A DNA stretch of 64,000 nucleotides from Streptomyces sp. CB03234 (GTDB lineage: Bacteria; Actinomycetota; Actinomycetes; Streptomycetales; Streptomycetaceae). The notes beneath the pieces are model-generated. The model saw only the letters and a program-made list of their open reading frames with translations. It made no database searches and was not told where the DNA came from. Positions 1-7,951 of the stretch are shown piece after piece. Both the position numbers and the translations under genes were made by a program. The stretch is taken from positions 983,591 through 1,047,590 of the forward strand of contig NZ_LIYH01000002.1 in assembly GCF_001905885.1 (NCBI RefSeq), given 5' to 3'. Position 1 is the first letter of the stretch. Each line of letters begins with the position of its first letter.

Positions 1-59
1 TCACCCGCGACGTCGAGCCGCTGCTCGCCGACGCGTCGCCGGTCGTCGCCAAGGCCTGA
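1..59 (+). CDS. C-terminal end of an unidentified protein (partial)
   Basis: Reading from base 3 there is an open frame of 18 sense codons ending in TGA at 57-59; the residues read TRDVEPLLADASPVVAKA. The hairpin that follows and the codon usage fit a real gene end. Too little is visible to name a family. It is separated from icmA by a terminator-like hairpin and a palindrome, so it is probably not co-transcribed with icmA. Confidence 0.5.
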   Translation, partial: TRDVEPLLADASPVVAKA

Positions 60-66
60 CGCCCCC

Positions 67-89
67 GGCCGTACGCCACGCGTACGGCC
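67..89 (+). terminator. Hairpin terminator after the partial gene
   Basis: Perfect 9-bp stem GGCCGTACG (67-75) and CGTACGGCC (81-89) around a 5-nt loop, starting 7 nt after the upstream stop codon. There is no long T-run, which is usual for Streptomyces hairpin terminators. Confidence 0.55.
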
Positions 90-102
90 GTCGGCCATCG
101 AC

Positions 103-126
103 ATTTACTAGGACGTCCTAGTAAAT
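103..126. promoter_or_regulatory. Perfect 24-bp palindrome, candidate operator of icmA
   Basis: Bases 103-126 are a perfect inverted repeat: ATTTACTAGGAC (103-114) followed by its exact complement GTCCTAGTAAAT (115-126). It ends 8 nt before the icmA ATG, so a bound repressor would cover the promoter or ribosome-loading region. The A/T-rich arms stand out in this GC-rich sequence. The shape fits a TetR or GntR dimer operator, but the cognate regulator cannot be named from the sequence. Confidence 0.7.
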
Positions 127-134
127 TCGAAGGT

Positions 135-1835
135 ATGGACGCTGACGCCATCGAGGAAGGCCGCCGACGCTGGCAGGCCCGCTACGACGCCGCCCACAAG
201 CGCGACGCCGACTTCACCACGCTCTCCGGCGACCCCGTGGAGCCCGTCTACGGGCCCCGGCCCGGCGACACCTACGACGGCTTCGAGCGGATCGGCTGGC
301 CCGGTGAGTACCCCTTCACCCGGGGCCTGTACCCGACCGGCTACCGCGGCCGCACCTGGACCATCCGCCAGTTCGCCGGCTTCGGCAACGCGGAGCAGAC
401 CAACGAGCGCTACAAGATGATCCTCGGCAACGGCGGCGGCGGCCTGTCCGTCGCCTTCGACATGCCGACCCTCATGGGACGCGACTCCGACGACCCCCGC
501 TCGCTCGGCGAGGTCGGGCACTGCGGCGTCGCCATCGACTCCGCCGCCGACATGGAGGTCCTCTTCAAGGACATCCCCCTGGGGGACGTCACCACCTCCA
601 TGACCATCTCCGGGCCGGCCGTCCCCGTCTTCTGCATGTACCTCGTCGCCGCCGAACGGCAGGGCGTCGACCCGGGCGTCCTCAACGGCACCCTCCAGAC
701 GGACATCTTCAAGGAGTACATCGCCCAGAAGGAGTGGCTCTTCCAGCCCGAGCCCCACCTCCGCCTCATCGGCGACCTGATGGAGCACTGCGCCCGCGAC
801 ATCCCCGCGTACAAGCCGCTCTCCGTCTCCGGCTACCACATCCGCGAGGCCGGCGCGACGGCCGCGCAGGAGCTGGCGTACACGCTCGCCGACGGCTTCG
901 GGTACGTCGAGCTGGGGCTGTCTCGCGGCCTGGACGTGGACGTCTTCGCGCCCGGCCTGTCCTTCTTCTTCGACGCGCACGTCGACTTCTTCGAGGAGAT
1001 CGCCAAGTTCCGCGCCGCCCGCCGCATCTGGGCCCGCTGGATGAAGGAGGTGTACGGCGCGAAGACCGACAAGGCGCAGTGGCTGCGGTTCCACACCCAG
1101 ACCGCCGGCGTCTCGCTCACCGCGCAGCAGCCGTACAACAACGTGGTGCGGACGGCCGTGGAGGCCCTCGCCGCCGTCCTCGGCGGGACGAACTCCCTCC
1201 ACACCAACGCCCTCGACGAGACCCTCGCCCTGCCGTCCGAGCAGGCCGCCGAGATCGCCCTGCGCACCCAGCAGGTGCTGATGGAGGAGACCGGCGTCGC
1301 CAACGTCGCCGACCCGCTGGGCGGTTCCTGGTACGTCGAGCAGCTCACCGACCGCATCGAGGCCGACGCCGACAAGATCTTCGACCGCATAAAGGAACGG
1401 GGCCTTCGCGCCCACCCCGACGGGCAGCACCCCATCGGGCCGGTCACCTCCGGCATCCTGCGCGGCATCGAGGACGGCTGGTTCACCGGCGAGATCGCCG
1501 AGTCCGCCTTCCGCTACCAGCAGGCCCTGGAGAAGGGCGACAAGCGGGTCGTCGGCGTCAACTGCCACCACGGGTCCGTCACCGGCGACCTGGAGATCCT
1601 CCGGGTCAGCCACGAGGTCGAGTGGGAGCAGGTCCGGGTCCTCGGCGAGCGCAAGGCACGCCGCGACGACACGCGCGTGCGGGCCGCGCTGGACGGGATG
1701 CTGGCCGCCGCGCGGGACGGCTCCAACATGATCGAGCCGATGCTGGACGCCGTACGGGCGGAGGCCACGCTCGGCGAGATCTGCGACGCCCTGCGGGAGG
1801 AGTGGGGCACGTACACGGAGCCGCCGGGCTTCTAG
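135..1835 (+). CDS. icmA: Isobutyryl-CoA mutase, large subunit IcmA
   Basis: Catalytic subunit of coenzyme-B12-dependent isobutyryl-CoA mutase, which interconverts isobutyryl-CoA and n-butyryl-CoA and links valine catabolism with butyryl-CoA supply. At 566 residues it has the length of known IcmA and only the substrate-binding TIM-barrel; the cobalamin domain is on a separate small subunit, IcmB, not encoded here. Phe80 (RQFAGFG) and Gln198 (KEYIAQ) are the substrate-pocket residues that separate isobutyryl-CoA mutases from methylmalonyl-CoA mutases, which have Tyr and Arg. Start chosen at ATG 135, preceded by GAAGG (129-133), because the N-terminus MDADAIEEGRRRWQARYD matches remembered IcmA proteins. 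A perfect palindrome lies just upstream. Confidence 0.95.
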   Translation: MDADAIEEGRRRWQARYDAAHKRDADFTTLSGDPVEPVYGPRPGDTYDGFERIGWPGEYPFTRGLYPTGYRGRTWTIRQFAGFGNAEQTNERYKMILGNGGGGLSVAFDMPTLMGRDSDDPRSLGEVGHCGVAIDSAADMEVLFKDIPLGDVTTSMTISGPAVPVFCMYLVAAERQGVDPGVLNGTLQTDIFKEYIAQKEWLFQPEPHLRLIGDLMEHCARDIPAYKPLSVSGYHIREAGATAAQELAYTLADGFGYVELGLSRGLDVDVFAPGLSFFFDAHVDFFEEIAKFRAARRIWARWMKEVYGAKTDKAQWLRFHTQTAGVSLTAQQPYNNVVRTAVEALAAVLGGTNSLHTNALDETLALPSEQAAEIALRTQQVLMEETGVANVADPLGGSWYVEQLTDRIEADADKIFDRIKERGLRAHPDGQHPIGPVTSGILRGIEDGWFTGEIAESAFRYQQALEKGDKRVVGVNCHHGSVTGDLEILRVSHEVEWEQVRVLGERKARRDDTRVRAALDGMLAAARDGSNMIEPMLDAVRAEATLGEICDALREEWGTYTEPPGF

Positions 1836-1845
1836 GCTGGGTCGT

Positions 1846-2343
1846 ATGGCAGCCCTCCCCGTACCGGTCCCCGGCGTCGCCGTCCGCTACTGGTACGTGG
1901 GGGCCTGCGGGCCGTTCGCGCTGTTCGACGCCGACTTCGAGCCGCCGGGACCGGACGGGGAGAGCGAGTTCCTCAACCTGGTCCCGGCGAAGCTGCTGCC
2001 GCCCGAGTACGCGGACGCCCTCTGGGCGGGCGTCCGGGAGGGGCTGGGCGGCACGACCGCCGCCGTCCTCCTCACCCACGGGCGCCACCACGAGCTGGAC
2101 TCCTCGGAGCGGGCCTTCCGGGACGCCGGGGTGATGGCCGGCCGCGCCGCCCTCGTACGGGCCGGGCTGCTGCCGCCGGAGGAGGGGCCGCCGGAACGGT
2201 TCGTACGCGTCGGTCGAAACCCGAATGCGCCTGGGACCGGGGGCGGGGCATGCTGGGCGGATGCAGATCAGCATCAGGGAAGCCACCGCCGCCGACTGGC
2301 CCGCCATCTGGCCGTTCTTCCACCAGATCGTCGCCGCCGGTGA
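1846..2343 (+). CDS. Hypothetical protein downstream of icmA
   Basis: An ORF of 165 residues starting 10 nt after icmA, so probably in the same transcript. The first 130 or so residues have typical codon bias and ordinary composition (AVRYWYVGACGPFALFDADFE; LTHGRHHELDSSERAFRDAGV). The last 35 residues after RFVRVGRNP are Gly/His/Arg-rich and run 83 nt into the acetyltransferase gene in another frame, so they look like read-through. Either the natural end is degenerate or a frameshift near 2210-2225 has removed the original stop. No family is recognised. Confidence 0.6.
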   Translation: MAALPVPVPGVAVRYWYVGACGPFALFDADFEPPGPDGESEFLNLVPAKLLPPEYADALWAGVREGLGGTTAAVLLTHGRHHELDSSERAFRDAGVMAGRAALVRAGLLPPEEGPPERFVRVGRNPNAPGTGGGACWADADQHQGSHRRRLARHLAVLPPDRRRR

Positions 2344-2758
2344 CACCTTCACCTACCCGCTCGACCTGGGCGAGGAGGAGGGCCGCGGCTGGTGGCTGCT
2401 GCCCGCCCCGAACCGTACGGTCGTCGCCGTCGACGACGAGACCGGCGCGGTCCTCGGCACGGCCAAGATGAACAACAACCAGGGCGGCAACGGCGCGCAC
2501 ATCGCCAGCGCCAGCTATATGACCGACCCCGCGCACGGCGGGCGGGGCGTGGGGCGGGCGCTCGTCGAGTACAGCCTGGAGTGGGCGCGGGAGCGTGGCT
2601 TCCGGGGCATGCAGTTCAACGCGGTCGTGGAGACGAACGTGCACGCGGTACGGCTGTACGAGCGGCTCGGGTTCCGGATCGTCGGAACGGTGCCGGAGGC
2701 CTTCCACCACCCCGAGAAGGGGTACGTGGGGCTGCACGTCATGCACCGTCACCTCTGA
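2261..2758 (+). CDS. GNAT-family N-acetyltransferase
   Basis: A 165-residue single-domain GCN5-related acetyltransferase predicted to move acetyl from acetyl-CoA to an amine substrate that cannot be specified. It begins with the usual first strand (MQISIREATAADWPAIW). The acetyl-CoA-binding signature HGGRGVGRALVEY follows near residues 91-103, and the C-terminal NVHAVRLYERLGFRIVGTVP segment is the standard GNAT beta5-alpha4 region. ATG 2261 was chosen over an in-frame upstream GTG because the fold starts there. The 3' end overlaps the convergent sensor kinase gene by 20 nt. Confidence 0.85.
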   Translation: MQISIREATAADWPAIWPFFHQIVAAGDTFTYPLDLGEEEGRGWWLLPAPNRTVVAVDDETGAVLGTAKMNNNQGGNGAHIASASYMTDPAHGGRGVGRALVEYSLEWARERGFRGMQFNAVVETNVHAVRLYERLGFRIVGTVPEAFHHPEKGYVGLHVMHRHL

Positions 2759-4136
2759 AGGCGAGGCGGAACAGGGCCCCGCCGCCCGGGGCGTTCTCGG
2801 CGGTCAGCTCCGCGCCGTGCGCGCGGGCGATCTGGCGGGCCATCGCCAGGCCGAGACCCGAACCGGGCAGGGCGCGCGCCGATTCGGCACGGTAGAAGCG
2901 GTCGAAGACGTGACGGAGGTCCTCGGGCGCGATACCGGGGCCGTGGTCCCGGACGGTCACCTCCCGTCCGGTCAGCTCCACTTCGACGGGCGCCCCGCCG
3001 GGCGGGCTGAACTTGGCCGCGTTGTCGAGGAGGTTGGTGAGCAGCCGGGACAATCGGGCGGGCACGCCCGGCAGGGACAGCGCGCACCCCGCCTCGTCGA
3101 TCCGGAGCGTGAAGGCCACCTGCGGCCAGTGCGTACGGGCGGTGGCCACCGTGTGCTCCAGCAGCGCCGCCGGGCGCACCTCCTCGACCAGCGGCCGCGG
3201 TTCCTCGTCCCGGGCCAGCTCGATCAGGTCGCCCACCAGGCCGGTCACCTCACGCAACTGGCGGCCCAGCGCCGTCGACGCCCGCTCCCGCTGCGCCGGG
3301 CTGAGCCGGTCGGCGCGGGCCAGCAGCTCGGCGTTGGTCCGCAGCGCGGTGAGCGGGGTGCGCAGCTCGTGCGAGGCGTCCGCGACCAGCCGGCGCTGCG
3401 CGGTCACCGACTGCTCCAGCTCGCCCAGCATGGTGTTGAACGTGGCCGCCAGCCGCGTCACCTCGTCCTCCCGGCCGGGCGGCCCCTCCGGCAGCTCGAT
3501 CCGGTGCCGGGGGTCGCGGGTCGCGGCGATCCGCTCGGCGGTCGCGGTGAGCCGGGCGACGGGAGCCAGCCCGGTCCGGGACACGCCGTACCCGAGGGCC
3601 GCCGCCAGCACCACCCCCGCGCCGCCCACCGCCGCGAGCAGCCCGGCCGCCTGCCGTACGCCCTTCTCCACGGTGTCGGCGCGCAGGGCCACCTGGAGCG
3701 CCTCGCCCTTGCCGAAGGGCGTCGTCAGCATGCGTGCCGCGTGCCCGTCGGCCAGCGTGATGTTGCTGTAGTACGCGGCGCGTCGGCCGGCCGCCACCTC
3801 CCGCACCGGCGCGGTCACCGGCAGCAGGTACGGCTCGGAGGGGTCGGCCCGCGCCTGTGACGGCACGATCTGGGCGCACGCGGGCGCCGACAGGAACCGG
3901 CACTCGCCCGCGAGGACACCGGGCGGCTCGCCCCTGTTCTGCTGAGTCACCCGGGTCGCCGACTGGGTGAGGTTCAGGTCCAGCTGGTGGTACATCGCGT
4001 ACCGGATGACGAAGAACGCCGCCGTGCACACGCCCACCGCGACGAGCGCCACCGCCGCCGACGCGGCCACCGCCAGCCGCGTACGCAGCGGCCGCCGCCT
4101 CCGCCACCGGGCGCCCAGCCGCCGCCGGGCGCTCAC
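2739..4136 (-). CDS. Two-component sensor histidine kinase (HAMP/HisKA type)
   Basis: A membrane sensor of 465 residues. Order: short Arg-rich N-terminus, TM helix (AVALVAVGVCTAAFFVI), an extracytoplasmic domain of about 110 residues with two close cysteines (ECRFLSAPAC), a second TM helix (GLLAAVGGAGVVLAAALGYG), HAMP linker, HisKA H-box ASHELRTPLTALRTNAELL, then the ATPase N-box NLLDNAAKFSPP, G1 box DHGPGIAPEDL and G2 box GSGLGLAMA. The GTG start at 4136 overlaps the TGA of the response regulator (GTGA), so the two are translationally coupled. The signal is unknown. The adjacent divergent murG-like gene makes a cell-wall or envelope cue plausible, which is inference. Confidence 0.92.
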   Translation of the reverse strand: MSARRRLGARWRRRRPLRTRLAVAASAAVALVAVGVCTAAFFVIRYAMYHQLDLNLTQSATRVTQQNRGEPPGVLAGECRFLSAPACAQIVPSQARADPSEPYLLPVTAPVREVAAGRRAAYYSNITLADGHAARMLTTPFGKGEALQVALRADTVEKGVRQAAGLLAAVGGAGVVLAAALGYGVSRTGLAPVARLTATAERIAATRDPRHRIELPEGPPGREDEVTRLAATFNTMLGELEQSVTAQRRLVADASHELRTPLTALRTNAELLARADRLSPAQRERASTALGRQLREVTGLVGDLIELARDEEPRPLVEEVRPAALLEHTVATARTHWPQVAFTLRIDEAGCALSLPGVPARLSRLLTNLLDNAAKFSPPGGAPVEVELTGREVTVRDHGPGIAPEDLRHVFDRFYRAESARALPGSGLGLAMARQIARAHGAELTAENAPGGGALFRLAFRGDGA

Positions 4137-4822
4137 GACTCGTCCAGCCGGTAGCCGACGCCGTGCACGGTGTGGACCAGGCGCGGTTCGCCCGCCGCCT
4201 CCAGCTTGCGGCGCAGGTAACCGACGTACACCGCGAGGGAGTTGGAGTCGGGCCCGAAGTCCTGGCCCCACACCCGCTCCAGGATCAGCTCTCGAGGCAG
4301 CACCTGCCGCGGATGGCGCAGCAGCAGGTCCAGCAGGGCGAACTCGGTACGGCTGAACTCCAGCGGGCGGCCCGCGCGGCTGCCGGTGCGGGTCGCCGGG
4401 TCCACCACCAGGTCCGCGAAGGTCAGCTCCGGCTCCGGCCCGTCCGGCACCGGCGCCGTACGCCGCAGCAGCGCCCGCAGCCGCGCGGTCAGCTCGTCCA
4501 GCGCGAACGGCTTGACCAGGTAGTCGTCGGCGCCCGCGTCCAGCCCGTCGACCCGCTCGCTCACCGAACCCAGCGCGGTCAGCACGATGACGGGCGTACG
4601 GTCGCCGAGCGCGCGCAGCCGCCGGCACACCGCCAGCCCGTCCAGCACCGGCATCATCACGTCCAGCACGATCACGTCCGGCTGCCAGGCGGCCACCGCC
4701 GACAGCGCCGCCAGCCCGTCCGCCGCGCCCCGGGCCTCGTACCCCTCCACCGTCAGACCGTCCTCGACGGCCGCCCGTACCTCCGGATCGTCGTCGACCA
4801 CCAGGACCTTCGCTGTGCTCAT
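4133..4822 (-). CDS. OmpR-family response regulator
   Basis: A 229-residue receiver plus winged-helix regulator. The receiver shows the acidic pocket VVDDDPEV, phospho-acceptor VLDVMMPVLDG, the switch Thr in VLTALG and Lys in DDYLVKPF. The C-terminal OmpR/PhoB DNA-binding domain contains FSRTEFALLDLLLRHP and VYVGYLRRKLE and ends in HTVHGVGYRLDES. It is the first gene of a minus-strand operon with the sensor kinase and is divergent, across only 65 nt, from the murG-like gene. That shared gap contains a direct repeat of the kind bound by OmpR dimers, so it may control both directions. Confidence 0.93.
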   Translation of the reverse strand: MSTAKVLVVDDDPEVRAAVEDGLTVEGYEARGAADGLAALSAVAAWQPDVIVLDVMMPVLDGLAVCRRLRALGDRTPVIVLTALGSVSERVDGLDAGADDYLVKPFALDELTARLRALLRRTAPVPDGPEPELTFADLVVDPATRTGSRAGRPLEFSRTEFALLDLLLRHPRQVLPRELILERVWGQDFGPDSNSLAVYVGYLRRKLEAAGEPRLVHTVHGVGYRLDES

Positions 4823-4845
4823 ACGGGACACCCTGCCAAAACCCG

Positions 4846-4862
4846 TTCTTAGAACCCTCTTA
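4846..4862. promoter_or_regulatory. Candidate OmpR-type direct repeat in the divergent promoter
   Basis: TTCTTA (4846-4851) and CTCTTA (4857-4862) are spaced 11 bp start to start, the helical spacing of tandem OmpR-family half-sites. They lie in the 65-bp gap between the response regulator and the murG-like gene. Two degenerate hexamers are weak evidence on their own. Confidence 0.4.
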
Positions 4863-4887
4863 AGCCGCTCCGGAACCGTCCCGGTCC

Positions 4888-6003
4888 ATGCGCACACCAC
4901 TCTCCGTCGTGATCGGCGCCGGTGGCACCGGCGGCCACATCTACCCCGGCCTCGCCATCGCCGACGCCCTGCGCCGGGCCGTGCCCGACGCCGTGATCGC
5001 CTTCGTCGGCACGACCCGTGGCCTGGAGGGCGAACTGATACCGGCCGCCGGATACCGCCTCCACACCGTCGACATGATCCCCTTCGACCCGGCGCTCGGC
5101 GCCAAGCGGTACCTGCTGCCCGCCGCCCTGCTGCGCTCGGCCGCACAGGTGCGGGCCATCCTCCGCGAGCAGCGCGCCCAGGTCGCCGTCGGCATGGGCG
5201 GCTACCCGAGCGCGCCCGTCGTCCTGGGGGCCAGGACGGCCGGACTGCCGAGCCTGATCCACGAGTCCAACGCCGTCCCGGGGCGCGCCAACCGGTTCGC
5301 CGCCCGCCTCACGCCGCACATCGCCGTCGCGTTCGACACCGGCCACCTCCCGGGCGCCGTCACCACCGGCATGCCCATCGCCGCCCCGCTCGCCGCCCTC
5401 GACCGCACCGCGCTGCGCCCCACGGCCCGGCGGGAGCTGGGCGTCCCCGAGGGGAGGCGCCTGGTGCTGTTCAACGGCGGCAGCCTCGGCGCCCGGCGGC
5501 TCACCGAGGCCGCGCTCGGGCTCGCCGGCCGGTGGCGGCACCGCACCGACGTCCACCTGCTGGTCAAGACCGGCCCGGCGGCGCTGGACGCCACCCGGCG
5601 CGCCCTCGCGGGCAACCCCGTCGCCCGCGCGGTGCCCTACCTGGACCGGATGGACCTGGCGTACGCGGCCGCCGACCTGGTGGTGTGCCGGGCCGGTTCG
5701 GCGACCGTCGCCGAACTCGCCACCACCGGCGTACCGGCCGTCCTCGTCCCCTACCCGCACGCCCCCGGCGACCACCAGACGCACAACGCCCGCGTGCTGA
5801 CCGACGCGGGCGCCGGCCTCCTGCTGCCCGACGCCGAAACGACCCCCGACCGCCTCGCCGCGCTTATCGAGCCGCTCCTCGCCGACCCGGCCCGGCTGGC
5901 CGCGATGAGCGGCGCCGCCGCGCCCGGCCCGCACGCCCGCGCCACCGACCTGCTCGCCGAGCGGGTCCTCCACCTCGCCTCGTACGTGAAGGAATACGCA
6001 TGA
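4888..6003 (+). CDS. MurG-like UDP-GlcNAc glycosyltransferase (GT28)
   Basis: A 371-residue paralogue of MurG, which adds GlcNAc from UDP-GlcNAc to undecaprenyl-PP-MurNAc-pentapeptide to make lipid II. Hallmarks are present: N-terminal GAGGTGGHIYPGLAIADAL, HESNAVPGRANRFAA (canonical HEQNAVPG), FNGGSLGARRLTEA (canonical GGSQGA) and the donor-site segment CRAGSATVAELATTGVPAVLVPYPHAPGDHQT. It sits outside any division-cell-wall cluster, beside a two-component system and ahead of a LegB-like dehydratase (ATGA overlap), so it is probably a second, specialised MurG. Its acceptor and sugar donor may differ from lipid II synthesis; that is inference. Confidence 0.85.
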   Translation: MRTPLSVVIGAGGTGGHIYPGLAIADALRRAVPDAVIAFVGTTRGLEGELIPAAGYRLHTVDMIPFDPALGAKRYLLPAALLRSAAQVRAILREQRAQVAVGMGGYPSAPVVLGARTAGLPSLIHESNAVPGRANRFAARLTPHIAVAFDTGHLPGAVTTGMPIAAPLAALDRTALRPTARRELGVPEGRRLVLFNGGSLGARRLTEAALGLAGRWRHRTDVHLLVKTGPAALDATRRALAGNPVARAVPYLDRMDLAYAAADLVVCRAGSATVAELATTGVPAVLVPYPHAPGDHQTHNARVLTDAGAGLLLPDAETTPDRLAALIEPLLADPARLAAMSGAAAPGPHARATDLLAERVLHLASYVKEYA

Positions 6004-6989
6004 CCACCGACTGGACCGACCGCACCGTCCTCGTCACCGGCGCCGAAGGTTTCATCGGCTCCACCCTCGTCGACCTGCTCCGTGAACGCGGCGCCCGCGT
6101 CCGCGCCTTCGTCCACTACAAGCCGTACGGCGACAAGGGCAACCTCGCCCACCGCATGGACGACGTCGAGCTGATCGCGGGTGACGTCCGCGACCCCGGG
6201 CGCGTCATGGACGCCGTCGCCGGCTGCGACACCGTCTTCCACCTGGCCGCGCTGATCGGCATCCCGTACAGCTACGACTCGCCGGGCGCGTACGTCCAGA
6301 CGAACGTCACCGGCACCGAGAACGTCGCCGAGGCCTGCCGGCGGCACGCCGTGCGGCGCCTGGTCCACACCTCCACCAGCGAGGTGTACGGGACCGCCCG
6401 TACCGTCCCGATCGGCGAGGACCACCCGCTCCAGCCGCAGTCGCCGTACTCGGCCTCCAAGATCGGCGCCGACATGATGGCGCTGTCCCACTGGCACGCC
6501 TTCGAGCTGCCGGTGACGGTCGTACGCCCCTTCAACACCTACGGGCCGCGCCAGTCCGCCCGTGCCGTCATCCCCACCATCCTCGCCCAACTGCACGCGG
6601 GCGCCCGGCAGATCAAGCTCGGCTCCCTCACCCCGACCCGGGACTTCACCTACGTCACGGACACCGCGCGCGGCTTCCTGGCGCTGGCGGAGTGCGACCG
6701 GGCTCTGGGCGAGGTGGTCAACCTCGGTACGGGGCGGGAGATCGCGGTCGGGGAGCTGGCGCGCAAGCTGATCGAGGCGTCGGGGCGGGACGGCGTCGAG
6801 GTCGTCGTCGACCCGGCGCGGCTGCGCCCGTCGGGCAGCGAGGTGGAGCGGCTGCTGTCGGACAACGGACGGGCGCGGGAGTGGGCGGGCTGGCGGCCGG
6901 AGGTGCCGCTGGAGGAGGGCCTGAAGCGTACGTCGGAGTGGATCGCGGACCACCCGCACCTCTTCGCGGCCGGCCGCTATCAGGTCTGA
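6000..6989 (+). CDS. LegB-like NAD-dependent 4,6-dehydratase (extended SDR)
   Basis: A 329-residue extended short-chain dehydrogenase. The NAD site is VTGAEGFIGSTLVDLL; the active site has TSTSEVYGTA and YSASK (residues about 154-158 of the SPYSASKIGAD motif). Several stretches (HLAALIGIPYSYDSP, RPFNTYGPRQSARAVIPT, QIKLGSLTPTRDF, SEVERLLSDN) resemble LegB-type enzymes that dehydrate UDP-GlcNAc to a 4-keto-6-deoxy sugar on the way to bacillosamine or legionaminate. Its ATG overlaps the stop of the murG-like gene, implying coupled synthesis. Its 3' end overlaps the convergent tetR by 10 nt. The exact substrate is not proven. Confidence 0.85.
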   Translation: MTTDWTDRTVLVTGAEGFIGSTLVDLLRERGARVRAFVHYKPYGDKGNLAHRMDDVELIAGDVRDPGRVMDAVAGCDTVFHLAALIGIPYSYDSPGAYVQTNVTGTENVAEACRRHAVRRLVHTSTSEVYGTARTVPIGEDHPLQPQSPYSASKIGADMMALSHWHAFELPVTVVRPFNTYGPRQSARAVIPTILAQLHAGARQIKLGSLTPTRDFTYVTDTARGFLALAECDRALGEVVNLGTGREIAVGELARKLIEASGRDGVEVVVDPARLRPSGSEVERLLSDNGRAREWAGWRPEVPLEEGLKRTSEWIADHPHLFAAGRYQV

Positions 6990-7609
6990 GCGGCGGCTCC
7001 CAGGCCCCCCAGCAGCAGGGCGGTGAACCGCTGGACCCACTCGGCGTCGACGGGTTCGGCGCTCACCAGCGCCCGGTGGACCACCGCCCCGGCGATCACG
7101 TCGAAGATCAGGTCGTCGGTGCCGGCCGTCGAGGCGGGGTGCGCGGGCAGCTCGCCGCGGGCCTGGGCGCGGCGCCGCCCGGCGAGGACGAGTCGTTTCT
7201 GCCGGTCCACGATGGAGGTGCGTATCCGCTCGCGCAGCGGCTCGTCGCGGGTGGACTCGGCGATGACGGCCATCAGTGCCGTCTTGGTCTCGGGCCGCTC
7301 CAGCAGGGCGGCGAACTGGAGCACCACGCCTTCGATGTCGGCCATCAGGCTGCCCCGGTCGGGCAGTTCGAGCTCGTCGAAGAGGACGGCGACGGCGTCG
7401 ACGACCAGTTCGTTCTTGCTCGCCCAGCGCCGGTACAGCGTCGTCTTGGCGACCCCGGCGCGGCCGGCGACGTCCCCCATCGTCAGCTTGGACCAGCCCA
7501 GCTCGACCAGGGCCGCCCGGGTCGCCTCCAGTATCGCGGCGTCGGCCTCGGCCGAGCGGGGGCGGCCGCCGGTACGACCGTGGGCGGAAGGGCTGGAGCT
7601 GCTGCACAT
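6980..7609 (-). CDS. TetR-family transcriptional regulator
   Basis: A 209-residue regulator. The N-terminal helix-turn-helix is seen in LTMGDVAGRAGVAKTTLYRRWASKNELVVDAV, followed by a divergent all-helical ligand domain ending LLLGGLGAAAQT. A Ser/Gly-rich leader (MCSSSSPSAHGRTGGRPR) precedes the first helix. It is divergent from the thioredoxin-TPR gene, with a TetR-like dyad about 100 bp upstream of its own start, so autoregulation through that site is likely. The ligand is unknown. Confidence 0.9.
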   Translation of the reverse strand: MCSSSSPSAHGRTGGRPRSAEADAAILEATRAALVELGWSKLTMGDVAGRAGVAKTTLYRRWASKNELVVDAVAVLFDELELPDRGSLMADIEGVVLQFAALLERPETKTALMAVIAESTRDEPLRERIRTSIVDRQKRLVLAGRRRAQARGELPAHPASTAGTDDLIFDVIAGAVVHRALVSAEPVDAEWVQRFTALLLGGLGAAAQT

Positions 7610-7707
7610 GACGCTCGACCATACCGGCGAGTACGCCCGGTGTTACCGGCCCGTACATGTGAGGCAGTTCACCGGCCCGTCCGGGCCCCCGTCGCCGTGG
7701 ATCGGGG

Positions 7708-7730
7708 TTACGCTACGACCCGTAGCGAAA
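7708..7730. promoter_or_regulatory. Candidate TetR operator (CGCTACG dyad)
   Basis: CGCTACG (7711-7717), spacer ACC, CGTAGCG (7721-7727), with flanking TT (7708-7709) and AA (7729-7730) also symmetric. It lies in the divergent gap between the tetR gene (start 7609) and the thioredoxin-TPR gene (start 7952). Confidence 0.55.
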
Positions 7731-7760
7731 GGCTTTGAGCGGCCAGGAGCGACAACCACT

Positions 7761-7785
7761 GGCACCAGGGTGGGGACCCGGTGCC
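7761..7785 (+). promoter_or_regulatory. Strong hairpin in the leader of the thioredoxin-TPR gene
   Basis: GGCACC (7761-7766) pairs with GGTGCC (7780-7785), and GGGT with ACCC inside, with one bulged A and a GGGG loop. It lies about 170 nt ahead of the start codon in a gene-free stretch (7610-7951). It could be a folded leader element or part of a promoter or operator. I do not recognise a known riboswitch. Confidence 0.35.
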
Positions 7786-7951
7786 GAGAACATCAGCGGG
7801 ACAGCTGCTGGATCGCGTACGTCCGTACGCCCCGCAGACCGGCGGGGGGCGCGCGGGCGGCCGCGGTCCGGCCATGGCGGTTCGGCGGCCATGGGCCACC
7901 GGTTCGGCCATGGCTTACCGGTTACGCGCGCGGAAGGGGGAGGATGTACCC

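Noticed and set aside
108..1613. 501-codon open frame on the minus strand opposite icmA
   Set aside because: Shadow frame of a well-identified gene in GC-rich DNA; composition Gly/Val/Asp-rich and no family features.
7610..7951. Known riboswitch class in the thioredoxin-TPR leader
   Set aside because: The hairpins do not match any riboswitch core I can recognise; recorded only as a hairpin and dyad.
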